From Puniceicoccales bacterium Verruco_02 (lineage in GTDB: Bacteria > Verrucomicrobiota > Verrucomicrobiia > Opitutales > Oceanipulchritudinaceae), in contig LVBW01000030.1 in the NCBI GenBank assembly GCA_001604585.1, forward strand, positions 62,755 through 126,754: a DNA stretch of 64,000 nt, given 5' to 3'. Shown piece by piece: positions 46,430-55,138 of this stretch. Within the stretch, counting starts at the first letter, position 1; the number at the start of each line of letters is the position of its first letter. Made by a program: the position numbers and the translations under genes. The notes beneath the pieces are model-generated. The model had not been told where the DNA came from. It was given only the letters and a program-made list of their open reading frames with translations, and did no database searches.

Positions 46430-46915
46430 TTACCTGGCGCTCGGAGCTGCGGGACTTTGCTCTTCCTTGGCCTTTGGCGGCGGGGGCGGCGGAGCCTTCA
46501 GGGACTGTAATTCCCTTGCCCTTTCCACGGCCTTGGTCCTGACGGGCAGGTCAGTTTTCCCGGCCGCGTCGCGCATGTAGTTGGATACCAGGGCCACTTG
46601 CCCGTTTTCCATGCCTTCAAACAGATACTGCCCAGTTTTGCCATCGCGATGTTTGCGTGCGTAAAGGATGTAGCCTACTAGGTCCACGGGGTCCCCCCTT
46701 ACAAGGGCGCTGTTCTTTAGCGGCTTGAACACTGGCAGGTTGCCCTTTTCCGGGCTGCCGTGACAGATGCGGCAGTTGCTATTGTAAACTGCCTCGCCAA
46801 GGGCCAGCTCTTCTTTCGACACCAGCGGGAAAATGGATACGGGGGGACTGTCTCCGCAAGCTCCTAGAAGCAGCGCAGAGGCCAGAGCAGCCATACCTGC
46901 ATATAGCTTGTTCAC
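46430..46915 (-). CDS. Lipid-anchored mono-heme cytochrome c
   Basis: A 161-residue lipoprotein cytochrome. The signal ends in the lipobox LLLGAC. The heme motif CRICH (about residues 48-52, NSNCRICHGSPEKG) and a downstream Met ligand candidate in GMENGQVALVSNYMRD define a small class I c-type cytochrome. The last ~25 residues are Pro/Ala/Lys-rich (PPPPPPKAKEEQ), likely a flexible tail. It probably carries electrons at the membrane surface. It starts 46 bp after the lspA stop and may belong to the ileS-dksA-lspA transcription unit. Confidence 0.87.
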   Translation of the reverse strand: MNKLYAGMAALASALLLGACGDSPPVSIFPLVSKEELALGEAVYNSNCRICHGSPEKGNLPVFKPLKNSALVRGDPVDLVGYILYARKHRDGKTGQYLFEGMENGQVALVSNYMRDAAGKTDLPVRTKAVERARELQSLKAPPPPPPKAKEEQSPAAPSAR

Positions 46916-46961
46916 CGCACTTGCTTATACGGCATAGTAGCGGCCGCTATCAAGAGCACTT

Positions 46962-47534
46962 TCAGTGCCTTGAGCGACGGGCGCGCAAGTCCTCGGCTAT
47001 GCCCATCATTATATACATTGCAACGGCGCAAACCATGGCGCTGTCTGCCACGTTGAAGGTGGGCCAGCGATAGAAGCCAAGATCCACGTCGATGAAGTCC
47101 ACTACATGCCCGAGACGGATGCGATCCACGAGGTTGCCCGCTATACCGCCAGCCGCCAGCCCGAAGACCAGTTGCATGACTGTCTTGTGCAGCTCCAAGT
47201 GCCTGCGCATCAGGGCTATGGCTACAAGCGCGGCCACGCCCAGAAGGGCCAGCAGGGTGCCCGCGCCCGAGAACATCCCCCAAGCCGCGCCTTTGTTGAC
47301 ACTGTAAACAATGGCAAGAAAGCCGGGGACAATGTCCACCCCGCCGAAGGGCGGGTAAACACCAAGCTCAAGCCCCGAAAAACGCTCCACCCAAATTTTG
47401 CTTAGCTGGTCCAGAACGAACACCGAGACCGCTAGGATAATCAGCAGCCTGTACTTGCGCAAACGGCTTACTCGCTGACGGGAGAAGCGCAGACTGTCCG
47501 ACTTTATGAAGGGAGATGAGAGCTTGCGGGACAT
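46962..47534 (-). CDS. lspA: Lipoprotein signal peptidase (signal peptidase II)
   Basis: A 190-residue, four-helix aspartic protease that removes signal peptides from lipoproteins. The catalytic aspartates lie in GIAGNLVDRIRLGHVVDFID and WPTFNVADSAM; the N-terminal helix carries LDQLSKIWV, which is also conserved. A basic ~28-residue N-terminal extension precedes the first helix. It starts 8 bp after the upstream DksA-like stop, so translation is likely coupled. Confidence 0.94.
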   Translation of the reverse strand: MSRKLSSPFIKSDSLRFSRQRVSRLRKYRLLIILAVSVFVLDQLSKIWVERFSGLELGVYPPFGGVDIVPGFLAIVYSVNKGAAWGMFSGAGTLLALLGVAALVAIALMRRHLELHKTVMQLVFGLAAGGIAGNLVDRIRLGHVVDFIDVDLGFYRWPTFNVADSAMVCAVAMYIMMGIAEDLRARRSRH

Positions 47535-47542
47535 CGTGGCGC

Positions 47543-48556
47543 CTATTCGTCCACTTCGTCGCCAGCAAAGGCTCCTGCGTCGTCGGCAGAGTCCATGAAG
47601 CTGGTCGAACGCTGGTTGCGGCGTCTGTTCATGCGCTCGAACTGGGCCTGCCCGTCCACAGAGTAGCGGGTGAAAGGGACTGCCTCTAGGCGTTCGGGAG
47701 AGATTTCCCGCCCCGTTATCTCGCAGATTCCGTAGGTGCCGTCGTAGATGCGCTCCAGAGCGGCGTCGATTTCGATGAGCGCCTCCTGCTCTGTGGCGAC
47801 TAGGGACAGGGCAAAGTCGTGGTCGAAGCTGTCGTCGTCCTCGTTCTGCGGAGGCAGGGTGCTGCCGGAGGATGCTCCCAACACATCGGCCATGCGTCCG
47901 CGCTGGTTCAGCTTGCGCATAACCTTTTCTTTCAAGCCCGTAAGCAGTTCGTGGAACTTGCGATACTTTTCCGGCACTTCGCGGCCCTTGGGAGCCTCGA
48001 CCACCTTTGCAACCGGGTTTGGCATGGCAAAGCCGAGAATGTCTGCCAGCGTGGCAGCGCCAAGAACGCGCTGCTTCGGCTCCGGGGCTATCTCGATTAC
48101 CGGCACAGCGGCAGCCTTGCGCGCCGCGGCCTCAATCTTTTCGGCCTTTTCGCGAGCCTCCTCGCGGCGGTTCTTCAATACATCGCGCACGTCGTCGAGG
48201 GTGAAGGCTGCGACGCTGCTCTTCTTGCCAGCGCGGGGGCTGGTCCCGGCCTTGGCGGCAGCGATGGCCTTTATCGGGTGCGATATGCCATCGTCGTCCT
48301 TGCCCGCCGGGGCGTTCTTTGGCGCGGGAGCCGGTGCCTTGGCCTTTGCCGGCTGGACCGGGGCTGCGGCCTTGCCTTTGGCAGCGGGGGCAGGGGTCTT
48401 GCCCTTCTGCGGTTTTGCTTGGGCGGCCTTTGCGGCCTTTGGCGCTTCTGCGCTGTTGGCCTTGGACTTTGCCGATGCGGGCACGGAGTCTTTGCCGGGT
48501 TTGGCCGGTTTGTCGCTCTTGTCGCCTGCGGGAGTCTTTTTCTTGGAGGTCGCCAT
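47543..48556 (-). CDS. DksA/TraR-like protein with Ala/Lys/Pro-rich N-terminus and degenerate zinc finger
   Basis: A 337-residue protein. Residues 1-115 are a low-complexity Lys/Ala/Pro region (APAPAPKNAPAGK type). A coiled-coil-like segment (about 120-250; KYRKFHELLTGLKEKVMRKL) leads to the DksA C-terminal motif ALERIYDGTYGICEITGREI. In DksA four Cys bind zinc; here only one remains (GICEIT), and the second pair is replaced (VPFTRYSVDG). It could still bind RNA polymerase in the secondary channel, as DksA does, but the zinc site is lost. It lies between ileS and lspA on one strand. Confidence 0.8.
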   Translation of the reverse strand: MATSKKKTPAGDKSDKPAKPGKDSVPASAKSKANSAEAPKAAKAAQAKPQKGKTPAPAAKGKAAAPVQPAKAKAPAPAPKNAPAGKDDDGISHPIKAIAAAKAGTSPRAGKKSSVAAFTLDDVRDVLKNRREEAREKAEKIEAAARKAAAVPVIEIAPEPKQRVLGAATLADILGFAMPNPVAKVVEAPKGREVPEKYRKFHELLTGLKEKVMRKLNQRGRMADVLGASSGSTLPPQNEDDDSFDHDFALSLVATEQEALIEIDAALERIYDGTYGICEITGREISPERLEAVPFTRYSVDGQAQFERMNRRRNQRSTSFMDSADDAGAFAGDEVDE

Positions 48557-48594
48557 TGTTGTAGTTGGGTAAATATTGTTGGTCCAGACCGCAA

Positions 48595-51384
48595 TTACGG
48601 CTCAACGGAGGCCAGCGCCCTTGCGTCTCTTGGACTGACCTTGCCGAAGGGTGTTTCGACAAGTTCGCTCACCCAGCGCAGAGAGCGCGGGCAGCGTTCG
48701 CCAGAGGCTTTGCCTGCCTCTATTGCTAGGCCTTCGGCGCCGGGCGCAAGTTCGACAGCGGACACGATGAACAGTTCCGCAAGCCATTCCTTTTGGGCCA
48801 GAAGTAAATCCATCAGTTCGCCAGAGCCGGAAATGCGAATAGCGGCATCGACGCTCTTGCCAATGACCTTGTCGCGGCGCAGCACTTCGAGCTTTTCGTT
48901 CACGAGCGGGCGCACTTCGCCAAGAAGGCGCGTTACCGCGTCCGCCTTTGCGCTCTTCCAGCCGGGTAGAATAGAGGGCCAGCCTTGCAGATGTGCGCTG
49001 TTGCCCGGAGCGTAGTCGGCATCGGCCTTGCGGTAGGCAAGGGCCTCGTCGCAGGTGAAGGCCATTACTGGCGCTAGCAGGCGCGTCAACGTGTCGAAGC
49101 TGTAGTGCAGCACGGTCTGGGCCGAGCGACGTTCCTGCCAGTGGGCACCATAGGTGTAGAGGCGGTCTTTGAGGATGTCGTGATACAGGGCCGAGAGTGT
49201 GACGGTGCAGTACTGGGTGATAGCGCCGAAAGCCTTGTGGAACTCGTAGTTCTCGTAATACTCCGTAACACGCTCGATGAGCAGGGCCGTTTCCTGTAGC
49301 GCCCATGCGTCCAGAGGGCAGAGGTCCGCCGGGGTCACTGCGTCCTTGGCCACGTCAAAGTCGGCAAGGTTCCCTAGCTGGAAGCGCAAGGCGTTGCGAA
49401 TGTCGCGGTAGGCGCGGGCGGTGTTGCCCATGATCTCTTCGGACACTGCGCAGTCGTTTGTGAAGTCTAGGCTCGATACCCAGAGGCGCACCACGTCCGC
49501 GCCGTACTTGTCGATGAGGTCGAGGGGGCTTATCGTGTTGCCCATGCTTTTACTCATGGCGCGGCCCTGTCCGTCGAGGATGAAGCCGTGCGTCAAGACA
49601 GCCTTGTAAGGGGCGCGGTCGCGGGCGCCGACGCTTGTAAGGAGCGAGGACTGGAACCAGCCGCGGTGCTGGTCGCTGCCTTCGAGGTAGAGGTCCGCAG
49701 GGCTACTTACGCGCTCGTCCAGCTCTAGGCAGGCGATGTGCGTAGAGCCGGAGTCGAACCACACGTCGAGCGTATCGCCCTCCTTTTCAAAGTCATCGGG
49801 TTTGCATTCGCCCGTCTTCTCATAAACAAAGCCCTCGGGCAGGAAGCTCGACACCGGCTCCGTGTACCAGGCGTCGGTGCCCTTATCGGCCACGATTGGC
49901 AGGAGCTTTTCGATGATGCGGGCGTCGAGTATGGAGTCTCCGCTCTTCTTGGAGCGAATGGCGGGAATGGGCACGCCCCAAGAACGCTGGCGCGAGATGC
50001 ACCACTCCGGGCGGCGCTCCACCATGCCGCGGATGCGGTCGTGGCCCCAGCCGGGTATCCAGCGCACTTCATTGTCGATTGCCTGAAGGGCGCGTTCCTT
50101 GACGCCGTTCTCAAGGCGCATGAACCATTGGGCAGTTGCGCGGAAAATGATGGGCTTTTTGCTGCGCCAGCTGAAGGGATAGTCGTGCTTTATGATCTTG
50201 TGGCCGAGCAGCAGGCCCTTTTCTTGCAGTAGCTCGACGATTTTCGGGTTCGCATCGAAGACGAATTCTCCCTGCATCAGGGGGAACTCGCCGTTGAAGC
50301 AGCCCTTTTCGTCCACGGGGACGAGGACTGGCAGCCCGTATGCCTTGCCGATAAGAAAGTCGTCCGCGCCGTGGCCGGGCGCTGTGTGCACGCAGCCGGT
50401 GCCTTGTTCGAGGGTGACGTGGCCGCCGAGCATGACTAGGCTATGGCGATCGTCGAAAATCGGGTGGCGGCACTGGGCCTTGTCGAGGAAGGATGCGTTG
50501 AACTTGGCGATGATTTCCGCCTCTTCGATGCCGCATCCTGCCTTGAAGGCCTCCACGAGGCCCTCGGCCACGATGTAGGCTTCGTTGCCCACCTTTAGCG
50601 CCACGTAGTCCAGCTCCGGGTTTAGGCTTACGCCGAGGTTTGCGGGCATTGTCCAAGGCGTTGTCGTCCAGATGACAAGGCTCAGATTATCGACAGCGAG
50701 GGTGGCGAGCTGCGCGAAGCTCTTCCAGTCTATGAGAGGGAACTTGACGTAAATCGAGGGCGAGGCGTGCTCGTGGTATTCGATTTCGGCCTCGGCTAGT
50801 GCGGTGCGGAAGACGGGGTCCCAGTGCACGGCCTTGTAGCCTTTGACGATGAGACCCTTCTTCACGAGGTCGAGCAGGCAGGAGAGAATGCCCGTCTCGA
50901 AGGTCTTGTCGAAGGTGACGTAGGGCTTGTCCCAGTCTGCGAGAATGCCGAGGCGCTTGAACTGACCGCGCTGGCGGTCCACGTAGCTCTGGGCGTAATC
51001 GGCGCACATCTTGCGCAGCTCGACCGGCTCCATGTCGAAAATCTTGCCTCCGATGCGCTTCAAAATCTGCTGCTCGATGGGCAGACCGTGACAGTCCCAG
51101 CCGGGGATGAAGGGCGTCTTGAAGCCGCGCATCGTCTTGTAGCGCAGTATGATGTCCTTCAGCGTCTTGTTCAGGGCGTGGCCCATGTGGATGTCGCCGT
51201 TTGCGTAGGGCGGGCCATCGTGCAGGATGAACGTGTCTCCCCCGGCATTTTTCTCAAGCGCGGCATGGTACAGGTCCATGTCCTGCCAGTTTTGCAGGCG
51301 CGCCGGTTCCCGTGTGGCCAAGTCGGCCTTCATCGGGAAGTTTGTCTTGGGGAGGTTGAGGGTGTCTTTCAGACTCTTGGGCAT
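48595..51384 (-). CDS. ileS: Isoleucyl-tRNA synthetase
   Basis: A 929-residue class I synthetase that charges tRNA-Ile and edits valine. The HIGH-type motif is DGPPYANGDIHMGHAL, the KMSKS motif is GRAMSKSMGNTISPL, and WDCHGLPIEQ and the CP1 editing domain are present. The anticodon-binding helical domain is complete. The C-terminal zinc ribbon of most bacterial IleRS (CxxC...CxxC) is reduced to GERCPRSLRWVSEL and KVSPRDARAL, with one of four cysteines. The ATG at 51384 gives the family N-terminus (SLKDTLNLPKTNFPM). It is the first gene before the dksA-like and lspA genes. Confidence 0.95.
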   Translation of the reverse strand: MPKSLKDTLNLPKTNFPMKADLATREPARLQNWQDMDLYHAALEKNAGGDTFILHDGPPYANGDIHMGHALNKTLKDIILRYKTMRGFKTPFIPGWDCHGLPIEQQILKRIGGKIFDMEPVELRKMCADYAQSYVDRQRGQFKRLGILADWDKPYVTFDKTFETGILSCLLDLVKKGLIVKGYKAVHWDPVFRTALAEAEIEYHEHASPSIYVKFPLIDWKSFAQLATLAVDNLSLVIWTTTPWTMPANLGVSLNPELDYVALKVGNEAYIVAEGLVEAFKAGCGIEEAEIIAKFNASFLDKAQCRHPIFDDRHSLVMLGGHVTLEQGTGCVHTAPGHGADDFLIGKAYGLPVLVPVDEKGCFNGEFPLMQGEFVFDANPKIVELLQEKGLLLGHKIIKHDYPFSWRSKKPIIFRATAQWFMRLENGVKERALQAIDNEVRWIPGWGHDRIRGMVERRPEWCISRQRSWGVPIPAIRSKKSGDSILDARIIEKLLPIVADKGTDAWYTEPVSSFLPEGFVYEKTGECKPDDFEKEGDTLDVWFDSGSTHIACLELDERVSSPADLYLEGSDQHRGWFQSSLLTSVGARDRAPYKAVLTHGFILDGQGRAMSKSMGNTISPLDLIDKYGADVVRLWVSSLDFTNDCAVSEEIMGNTARAYRDIRNALRFQLGNLADFDVAKDAVTPADLCPLDAWALQETALLIERVTEYYENYEFHKAFGAITQYCTVTLSALYHDILKDRLYTYGAHWQERRSAQTVLHYSFDTLTRLLAPVMAFTCDEALAYRKADADYAPGNSAHLQGWPSILPGWKSAKADAVTRLLGEVRPLVNEKLEVLRRDKVIGKSVDAAIRISGSGELMDLLLAQKEWLAELFIVSAVELAPGAEGLAIEAGKASGERCPRSLRWVSELVETPFGKVSPRDARALASVEP

Positions 51385-51527
51385 GACGTGGAAAACCGCT
51401 TTCGCGGGCCCTTATATGAAGGCGAAGAAGATGCCGGAGCTGTGCGGCATAGTCAAGCAGCCTGCGCACCTGAGCGTTTCTTTTCAGGTGAATTTTGAGC
51501 AACTGTCATGCCTTTCCGATAGCTTTG

Positions 51528-52730
51528 CTAGTAAACGTCCTGTTGCAGGCGCTTTTCCTTCTTCATGGCTTTCAGCCATGCCTCGCGTTCGGAGGGCGTG
51601 TTGGCGCAGGCCCCCTTGTCCGCTGCTATGTGGCAGAGGGCTTCCTGCACGTCGGCTGCCATATGTTGCTTGTCTCCGCAGATGCAGATGTTCGCCCCCC
51701 CTTGCAGCCATTGCCAGAGCTGGTCGGCACTCTCGCGCAAGAGATGTTGCACGTAGCGTTTTTGTGCTCCGTCGCGGCTCCATGCGAGGGATATCCTGTT
51801 GATTGTGCCCATTGCCTGCCAGCGTTCGATTTCATCGCGGTAGTAGTAGTCGCTGGCCTCGTGCCTGTGCCCGTAGAAGAGCCAGTTGCGGCCTGTGGCG
51901 CGGAGTATTTCGCGCTCTTGAAGGAAGGCGCGGAAGGGGGCAAGGCCCACTCCGGGGCCGATCATTATGAGGTCTCTTGCCGGGTCTTCGGGCAGGCGCA
52001 TGGGGCCTTTGGCGACAAAGCAGGGCAGGGGCGTATGGCCGGGGTGCACCCTTTCGGCCAGCCATGTGGAGGCTAGGCCGCGGCGGGGCAGCCCGCCAAG
52101 ATTGTAGCGGACTACCGCCACGGAGAGCTGCGCAAGTCCGGGTCTGAAAAGGGGGCTGGAGCTTATGCTGTAGAGCCGGGGCTGGAGCCGGGGCAGGGCC
52201 TCGGCTAGGGTCTGCGCTTTCAGGCGGACCGATGGGGCCTCGCGCAGCACGTCAGCGTGGTGGTGGCTGCGGATGTAGTCCTGAAGTTGTTCTTCTGGCC
52301 CGTCCAGAACGGTTTGAAGCCGTTGGCGCTGTGTTGACGAAGGGGTGTTTTCCATCACGGTGCGGATGAAGCCGCCACTTGGCCGTGCGAGGAAGTACAG
52401 CTTTTCGCACAGGGCCTGCCCGATGCTCATGTTTCCCTCGCCTCTTGGCAGGGTAACGACTTCGTCTTCCGGCACTCCGGCAAGCTCCAGCAATAGGCGT
52501 ACATCCTCCGGTGCGTTCTGTGCGAATACTCCCAGACTGTCCCCGGATGTGTATGCGGGGCCTTCCGCGCCCAGCTCCACATCGACGTGAACGCTGTTCT
52601 TGCCGGATCTGCCGCTGCCAAGTGGGCGCACTGCGGATATATTTGCGTAAAAAGGGTTCTTTGGCCCGTATGCGGGCTTGTCTGGGCTTGGGGTCATGAG
52701 GTAGAGCTGTACGTTTACGTGGAGAGACAT
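51528..52730 (-). CDS. Flavodoxin-less CysJ/CPR-type NADPH-flavin reductase
   Basis: A 400-residue FAD/NADPH oxidoreductase. It corresponds to the C-terminal two thirds of sulfite reductase CysJ: connecting domain (SGDSLGVFAQNAPEDVRLLL), FAD-binding RLYSISSSP, NADPH-binding GPGVGLAPFRAFLQER and WLFYGHRHEASDYYY, and the CysJ-like C-terminus LQQDVY. The FMN flavodoxin domain is absent, so electrons must pass to a separate flavodoxin/ferredoxin or directly to a partner. No CysI gene is in the window. The start is an ATG with no upstream fusion. It is divergent from the pseudouridine synthase gene. Confidence 0.87.
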   Translation of the reverse strand: MSLHVNVQLYLMTPSPDKPAYGPKNPFYANISAVRPLGSGRSGKNSVHVDVELGAEGPAYTSGDSLGVFAQNAPEDVRLLLELAGVPEDEVVTLPRGEGNMSIGQALCEKLYFLARPSGGFIRTVMENTPSSTQRQRLQTVLDGPEEQLQDYIRSHHHADVLREAPSVRLKAQTLAEALPRLQPRLYSISSSPLFRPGLAQLSVAVVRYNLGGLPRRGLASTWLAERVHPGHTPLPCFVAKGPMRLPEDPARDLIMIGPGVGLAPFRAFLQEREILRATGRNWLFYGHRHEASDYYYRDEIERWQAMGTINRISLAWSRDGAQKRYVQHLLRESADQLWQWLQGGANICICGDKQHMAADVQEALCHIAADKGACANTPSEREAWLKAMKKEKRLQQDVY

Positions 52731-52815
52731 GAAGATGGCGCCGGATTCCCCGCCGCCGCCCTTTGCCGAATTTGAGGCAGCGGGTCTTGTCTCCTGCCAG
52801 ACGGAGTAGAGTCAG

Positions 52816-53553
52816 ATGGAAAGCGAGAATGGTCTTGTCAGGATACACAAATATATAGCCGAAATGGGCATTTGTTCGCGTCGAGCGGCAGAAACTCTCA
52901 TCGAGGAGGGAAAAGTTACGGTGGATGGCCGACCGGCCCGCATCGGGGAGAAGGTGGACCCGAGCAGGCAGCGTGTGGTTGTGAATGGCAAGACCCTAGC
53001 GGTGTCGCAAAAGCCTGCCCCCGTCACATTGCTTATGAACAAGCCCCGTGGCGTTGTGTGCACAAATGACGATCCCTTTGGCTCGCGCACGGTGTTCGAC
53101 ATACTGCCCCCTGTTTACCAGAGTCTGCGCCTGTTTTGCGCCGGGCGTCTGGACAAGGACAGCGAGGGGATGCTGGTGCTTACAAGCGACGGGGATCTGG
53201 CCCAGCGCCTCATGCATCCTTCGCGCCTTGTCATCAAGCGTTACAGGGTGCTGCTGACCAAGTCTTTCGACCCGGAGCATATCCGCGTTCTTTTGAACGG
53301 CGTGGAGGTGGAGGGGGAGAGGCTCTGTGCGGAGAAGATCATCATGCTAAAGCGCAGCATGGCCCCGGACAGGGATTTGGAAATCCACCTTCGCCACGGG
53401 CGCAAGAGGGAGATTCGCCGCATGATGGAGCACCTCGGTTACTTTGTGGAGAGGCTGGCCCGCTTTCAGATCGGGCGGCTCATCCTGCGCGGCATTGGCC
53501 CCGGGCATGTCAAGGTACTATCCAAGGCCGAGATAGATATGATGCTCAGCTAG
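52816..53553 (+). CDS. rluB: RsuA/RluB-family 23S/16S rRNA pseudouridine synthase
   Basis: A 245-residue enzyme. An N-terminal S4 RNA-binding domain (about 8-65; RIHKYIAEMGICSRRAAETL) is followed by the synthase fold with catalytic aspartate in CAGRLDKDSEGMLVLTSDG and the conserved HGRKREIRRMMEHLG. It isomerises a specific uridine in rRNA, most likely 23S (RluB/RluE/F group). Length and layout fit RluB; the exact target is inferred. Confidence 0.88.
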   Translation: MESENGLVRIHKYIAEMGICSRRAAETLIEEGKVTVDGRPARIGEKVDPSRQRVVVNGKTLAVSQKPAPVTLLMNKPRGVVCTNDDPFGSRTVFDILPPVYQSLRLFCAGRLDKDSEGMLVLTSDGDLAQRLMHPSRLVIKRYRVLLTKSFDPEHIRVLLNGVEVEGERLCAEKIIMLKRSMAPDRDLEIHLRHGRKREIRRMMEHLGYFVERLARFQIGRLILRGIGPGHVKVLSKAEIDMMLS

Positions 53554-53571
53554 AGCCTTACATAGCTAGGT

Positions 53572-54348
53572 TTACTGGCATAGACGGAAGAACTTCTCCG
53601 CATTTTCCCTTGTGATAGCCGCCAGTTCCGCCTCGCTCACTTGCAGTATGCGGGCCGCAGCCGCGCATAGCTCGGGCAGGCGCTCCGGGCCGGGCATGAC
53701 ACCTTCAAGAGCCGGGCTGCCTTTCCATCCGTCAGGTGAGTCCGTCTCCAGCAGCAGTCGCTCCGGCGGGGTCATGCGCAGGCTATCGGCTATTCTGGGA
53801 CGGTGCGGGTCGAGCAGGGCGCTGCCGTAGCTGAAACAGCCGCCAAGGGCGAGCAGTTCACGAAGCTGTTCGGGGCGGGCGGTCGTTGCGTGCAGCATCC
53901 AGCGCAGGCTGGGGCGTGCGCGCAGTTCCCTTGTTAGTTCAGCCCAGCCCTTGACGCAGTGGAGCGTCAGGGGCAGCTTGCGCTCGAGGGCAAGGTCCAT
54001 CTGCCAGCAGAGATTGGGCACTTGCTCGGAAATGGGGCAGGGAGCCTTTGCGCTTGCGTCAAGGCCCACCTCGCCCACAGCGGCATTGTATCTGTCCAGC
54101 AGCCCTTCCAGTTCGCGCTTCCAGTTGGCCGGTTCGCAGCCGCAGTACCAAGGATGCACCCCGAAGCTGCCGCCGATTATACTCGGAGCCTCTTCCAGCG
54201 CCTTTTGCATGAGGGGCCAGTCTCCCGGCGCGCCCGTGGCACAGGCGTGCATTCGCCTCACCTTGTGTTCTTGGGCGCGGGCCAGCAGCTGCTTGAAGCA
54301 GCCTTCGGCAATAGTGCCATGAATGTGGTTGTGCGCGTCGAAGAACAT
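53572..54348 (-). CDS. TatD-family metal-dependent hydrolase
   Basis: A 258-residue TIM-barrel hydrolase. The metal-binding DAHNHIH motif is at the N-terminus (4-10), and later ligands include FGVHPWYCG, AVGEVGLDAS, LTLHCVKGW and LETDSPDG. TatD enzymes are 3'-5' exonucleases or D-aminoacyl-like hydrolases. Stops of this gene and the pseudouridine synthase lie 18 bp apart, convergent. Sequence is somewhat divergent (LHATTARPEQL), so exact activity is uncertain. Confidence 0.85.
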   Translation of the reverse strand: MFFDAHNHIHGTIAEGCFKQLLARAQEHKVRRMHACATGAPGDWPLMQKALEEAPSIIGGSFGVHPWYCGCEPANWKRELEGLLDRYNAAVGEVGLDASAKAPCPISEQVPNLCWQMDLALERKLPLTLHCVKGWAELTRELRARPSLRWMLHATTARPEQLRELLALGGCFSYGSALLDPHRPRIADSLRMTPPERLLLETDSPDGWKGSPALEGVMPGPERLPELCAAAARILQVSEAELAAITRENAEKFFRLCQ

Positions 54349-54377
54349 TGTTCACTGCCCAATCGGCAGGGCTGCCC

Positions 54378-54995
54378 TTACTTTGCCAAACTTTGCCTGC
54401 GGCGGCGCAGTGCGGCAAGGCCCAGGGCGAATATTCCGACACCGGCTGCATATGTGGCAGGCTCTGGAACGGCGGCGGGTATGGTCAGCGTAATGGTCTC
54501 TGACGCGGTACTGTTGCCGATGCTGAAAATGTATGTTCCCGCTACAAGGCCAAGGCTGGAGAATGTCTCCCCGGCCCAAGCAATGCTGCCCGATAGGGAG
54601 AACACCGAGTCGTAGGATTCGGGAATTAACAAGTAGCCATTTTTGCCAGCAATGTTGAAAAATTTGCTCTCGCTGTCGGTGGAAAAACTGCTGGCTGCTG
54701 AAAATGTCGTAGCGGTGCCGAACGAGGCACTCGTTGTCGAAAGTGTGTAGCGATAGCAGTGTGTCGCGCTGATGCTCTTGCTGGCTAAATTGGCATTTCC
54801 GCTGTGAATACCGGCGTTGGGTTGCATGGCGATTGGCCCGTAGGTTACGGCATTACTTGTGTCCAGAGAGCCGCTGTAAGTACAGGTGACGCCTGTATCG
54901 GTTTCTTCAAAGAGGATGGAAACCTGTGCGTTTATTGTCTGTGCGGCTCCTGTCAAAGTGGCAGCGGCGAGGATGGTGCGGAGTGTATGGAACAT
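54378..54995 (-). CDS. Second PEP-CTERM sorting-domain protein
   Basis: A 205-residue exported protein. Its signal peptide (ILAAATLTGAAQTINA) and the first mature strand VSILFEETDTGVTCTYSGSLD match a PEP-CTERM protein type seen in this phylum. The tail VPEPATYAAGVGIFALGLAA followed by RRRRQSLAK is a clear PEP-CTERM anchor. It lies 143 bp from the tetR stop on the same strand; a 7-bp dyad, GGTATCG/CGATACC, lies upstream at 55039-55057. Confidence 0.85.
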   Translation of the reverse strand: MFHTLRTILAAATLTGAAQTINAQVSILFEETDTGVTCTYSGSLDTSNAVTYGPIAMQPNAGIHSGNANLASKSISATHCYRYTLSTTSASFGTATTFSAASSFSTDSESKFFNIAGKNGYLLIPESYDSVFSLSGSIAWAGETFSSLGLVAGTYIFSIGNSTASETITLTIPAAVPEPATYAAGVGIFALGLAALRRRRQSLAK

Positions 54996-55038
54996 AATAC
55001 TGAGGTGTTCTGTAAAATGCGTTACTTATGCGTGCATG

Positions 55039-55057
55039 GGTATCGCATGTCGATACC
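55039..55057. promoter_or_regulatory. Dyad upstream of the second PEP-CTERM gene
   Basis: GGTATCG (55039-55045) and CGATACC (55051-55057) are perfect 7-bp arms with a 5-nt spacer, 44 bp upstream of the ATG of the PEP-CTERM gene. It is well placed to be an operator for a dimeric regulator; no regulator is identified. Confidence 0.4.
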
Positions 55058-55138
55058 GGAACGACCTGTTCGTAACTTTTCCCCCTTGCCCCAATACACC
55101 CCATGAGGAGCGATGCCATCTCTAGGTTGCGCAGCCTG

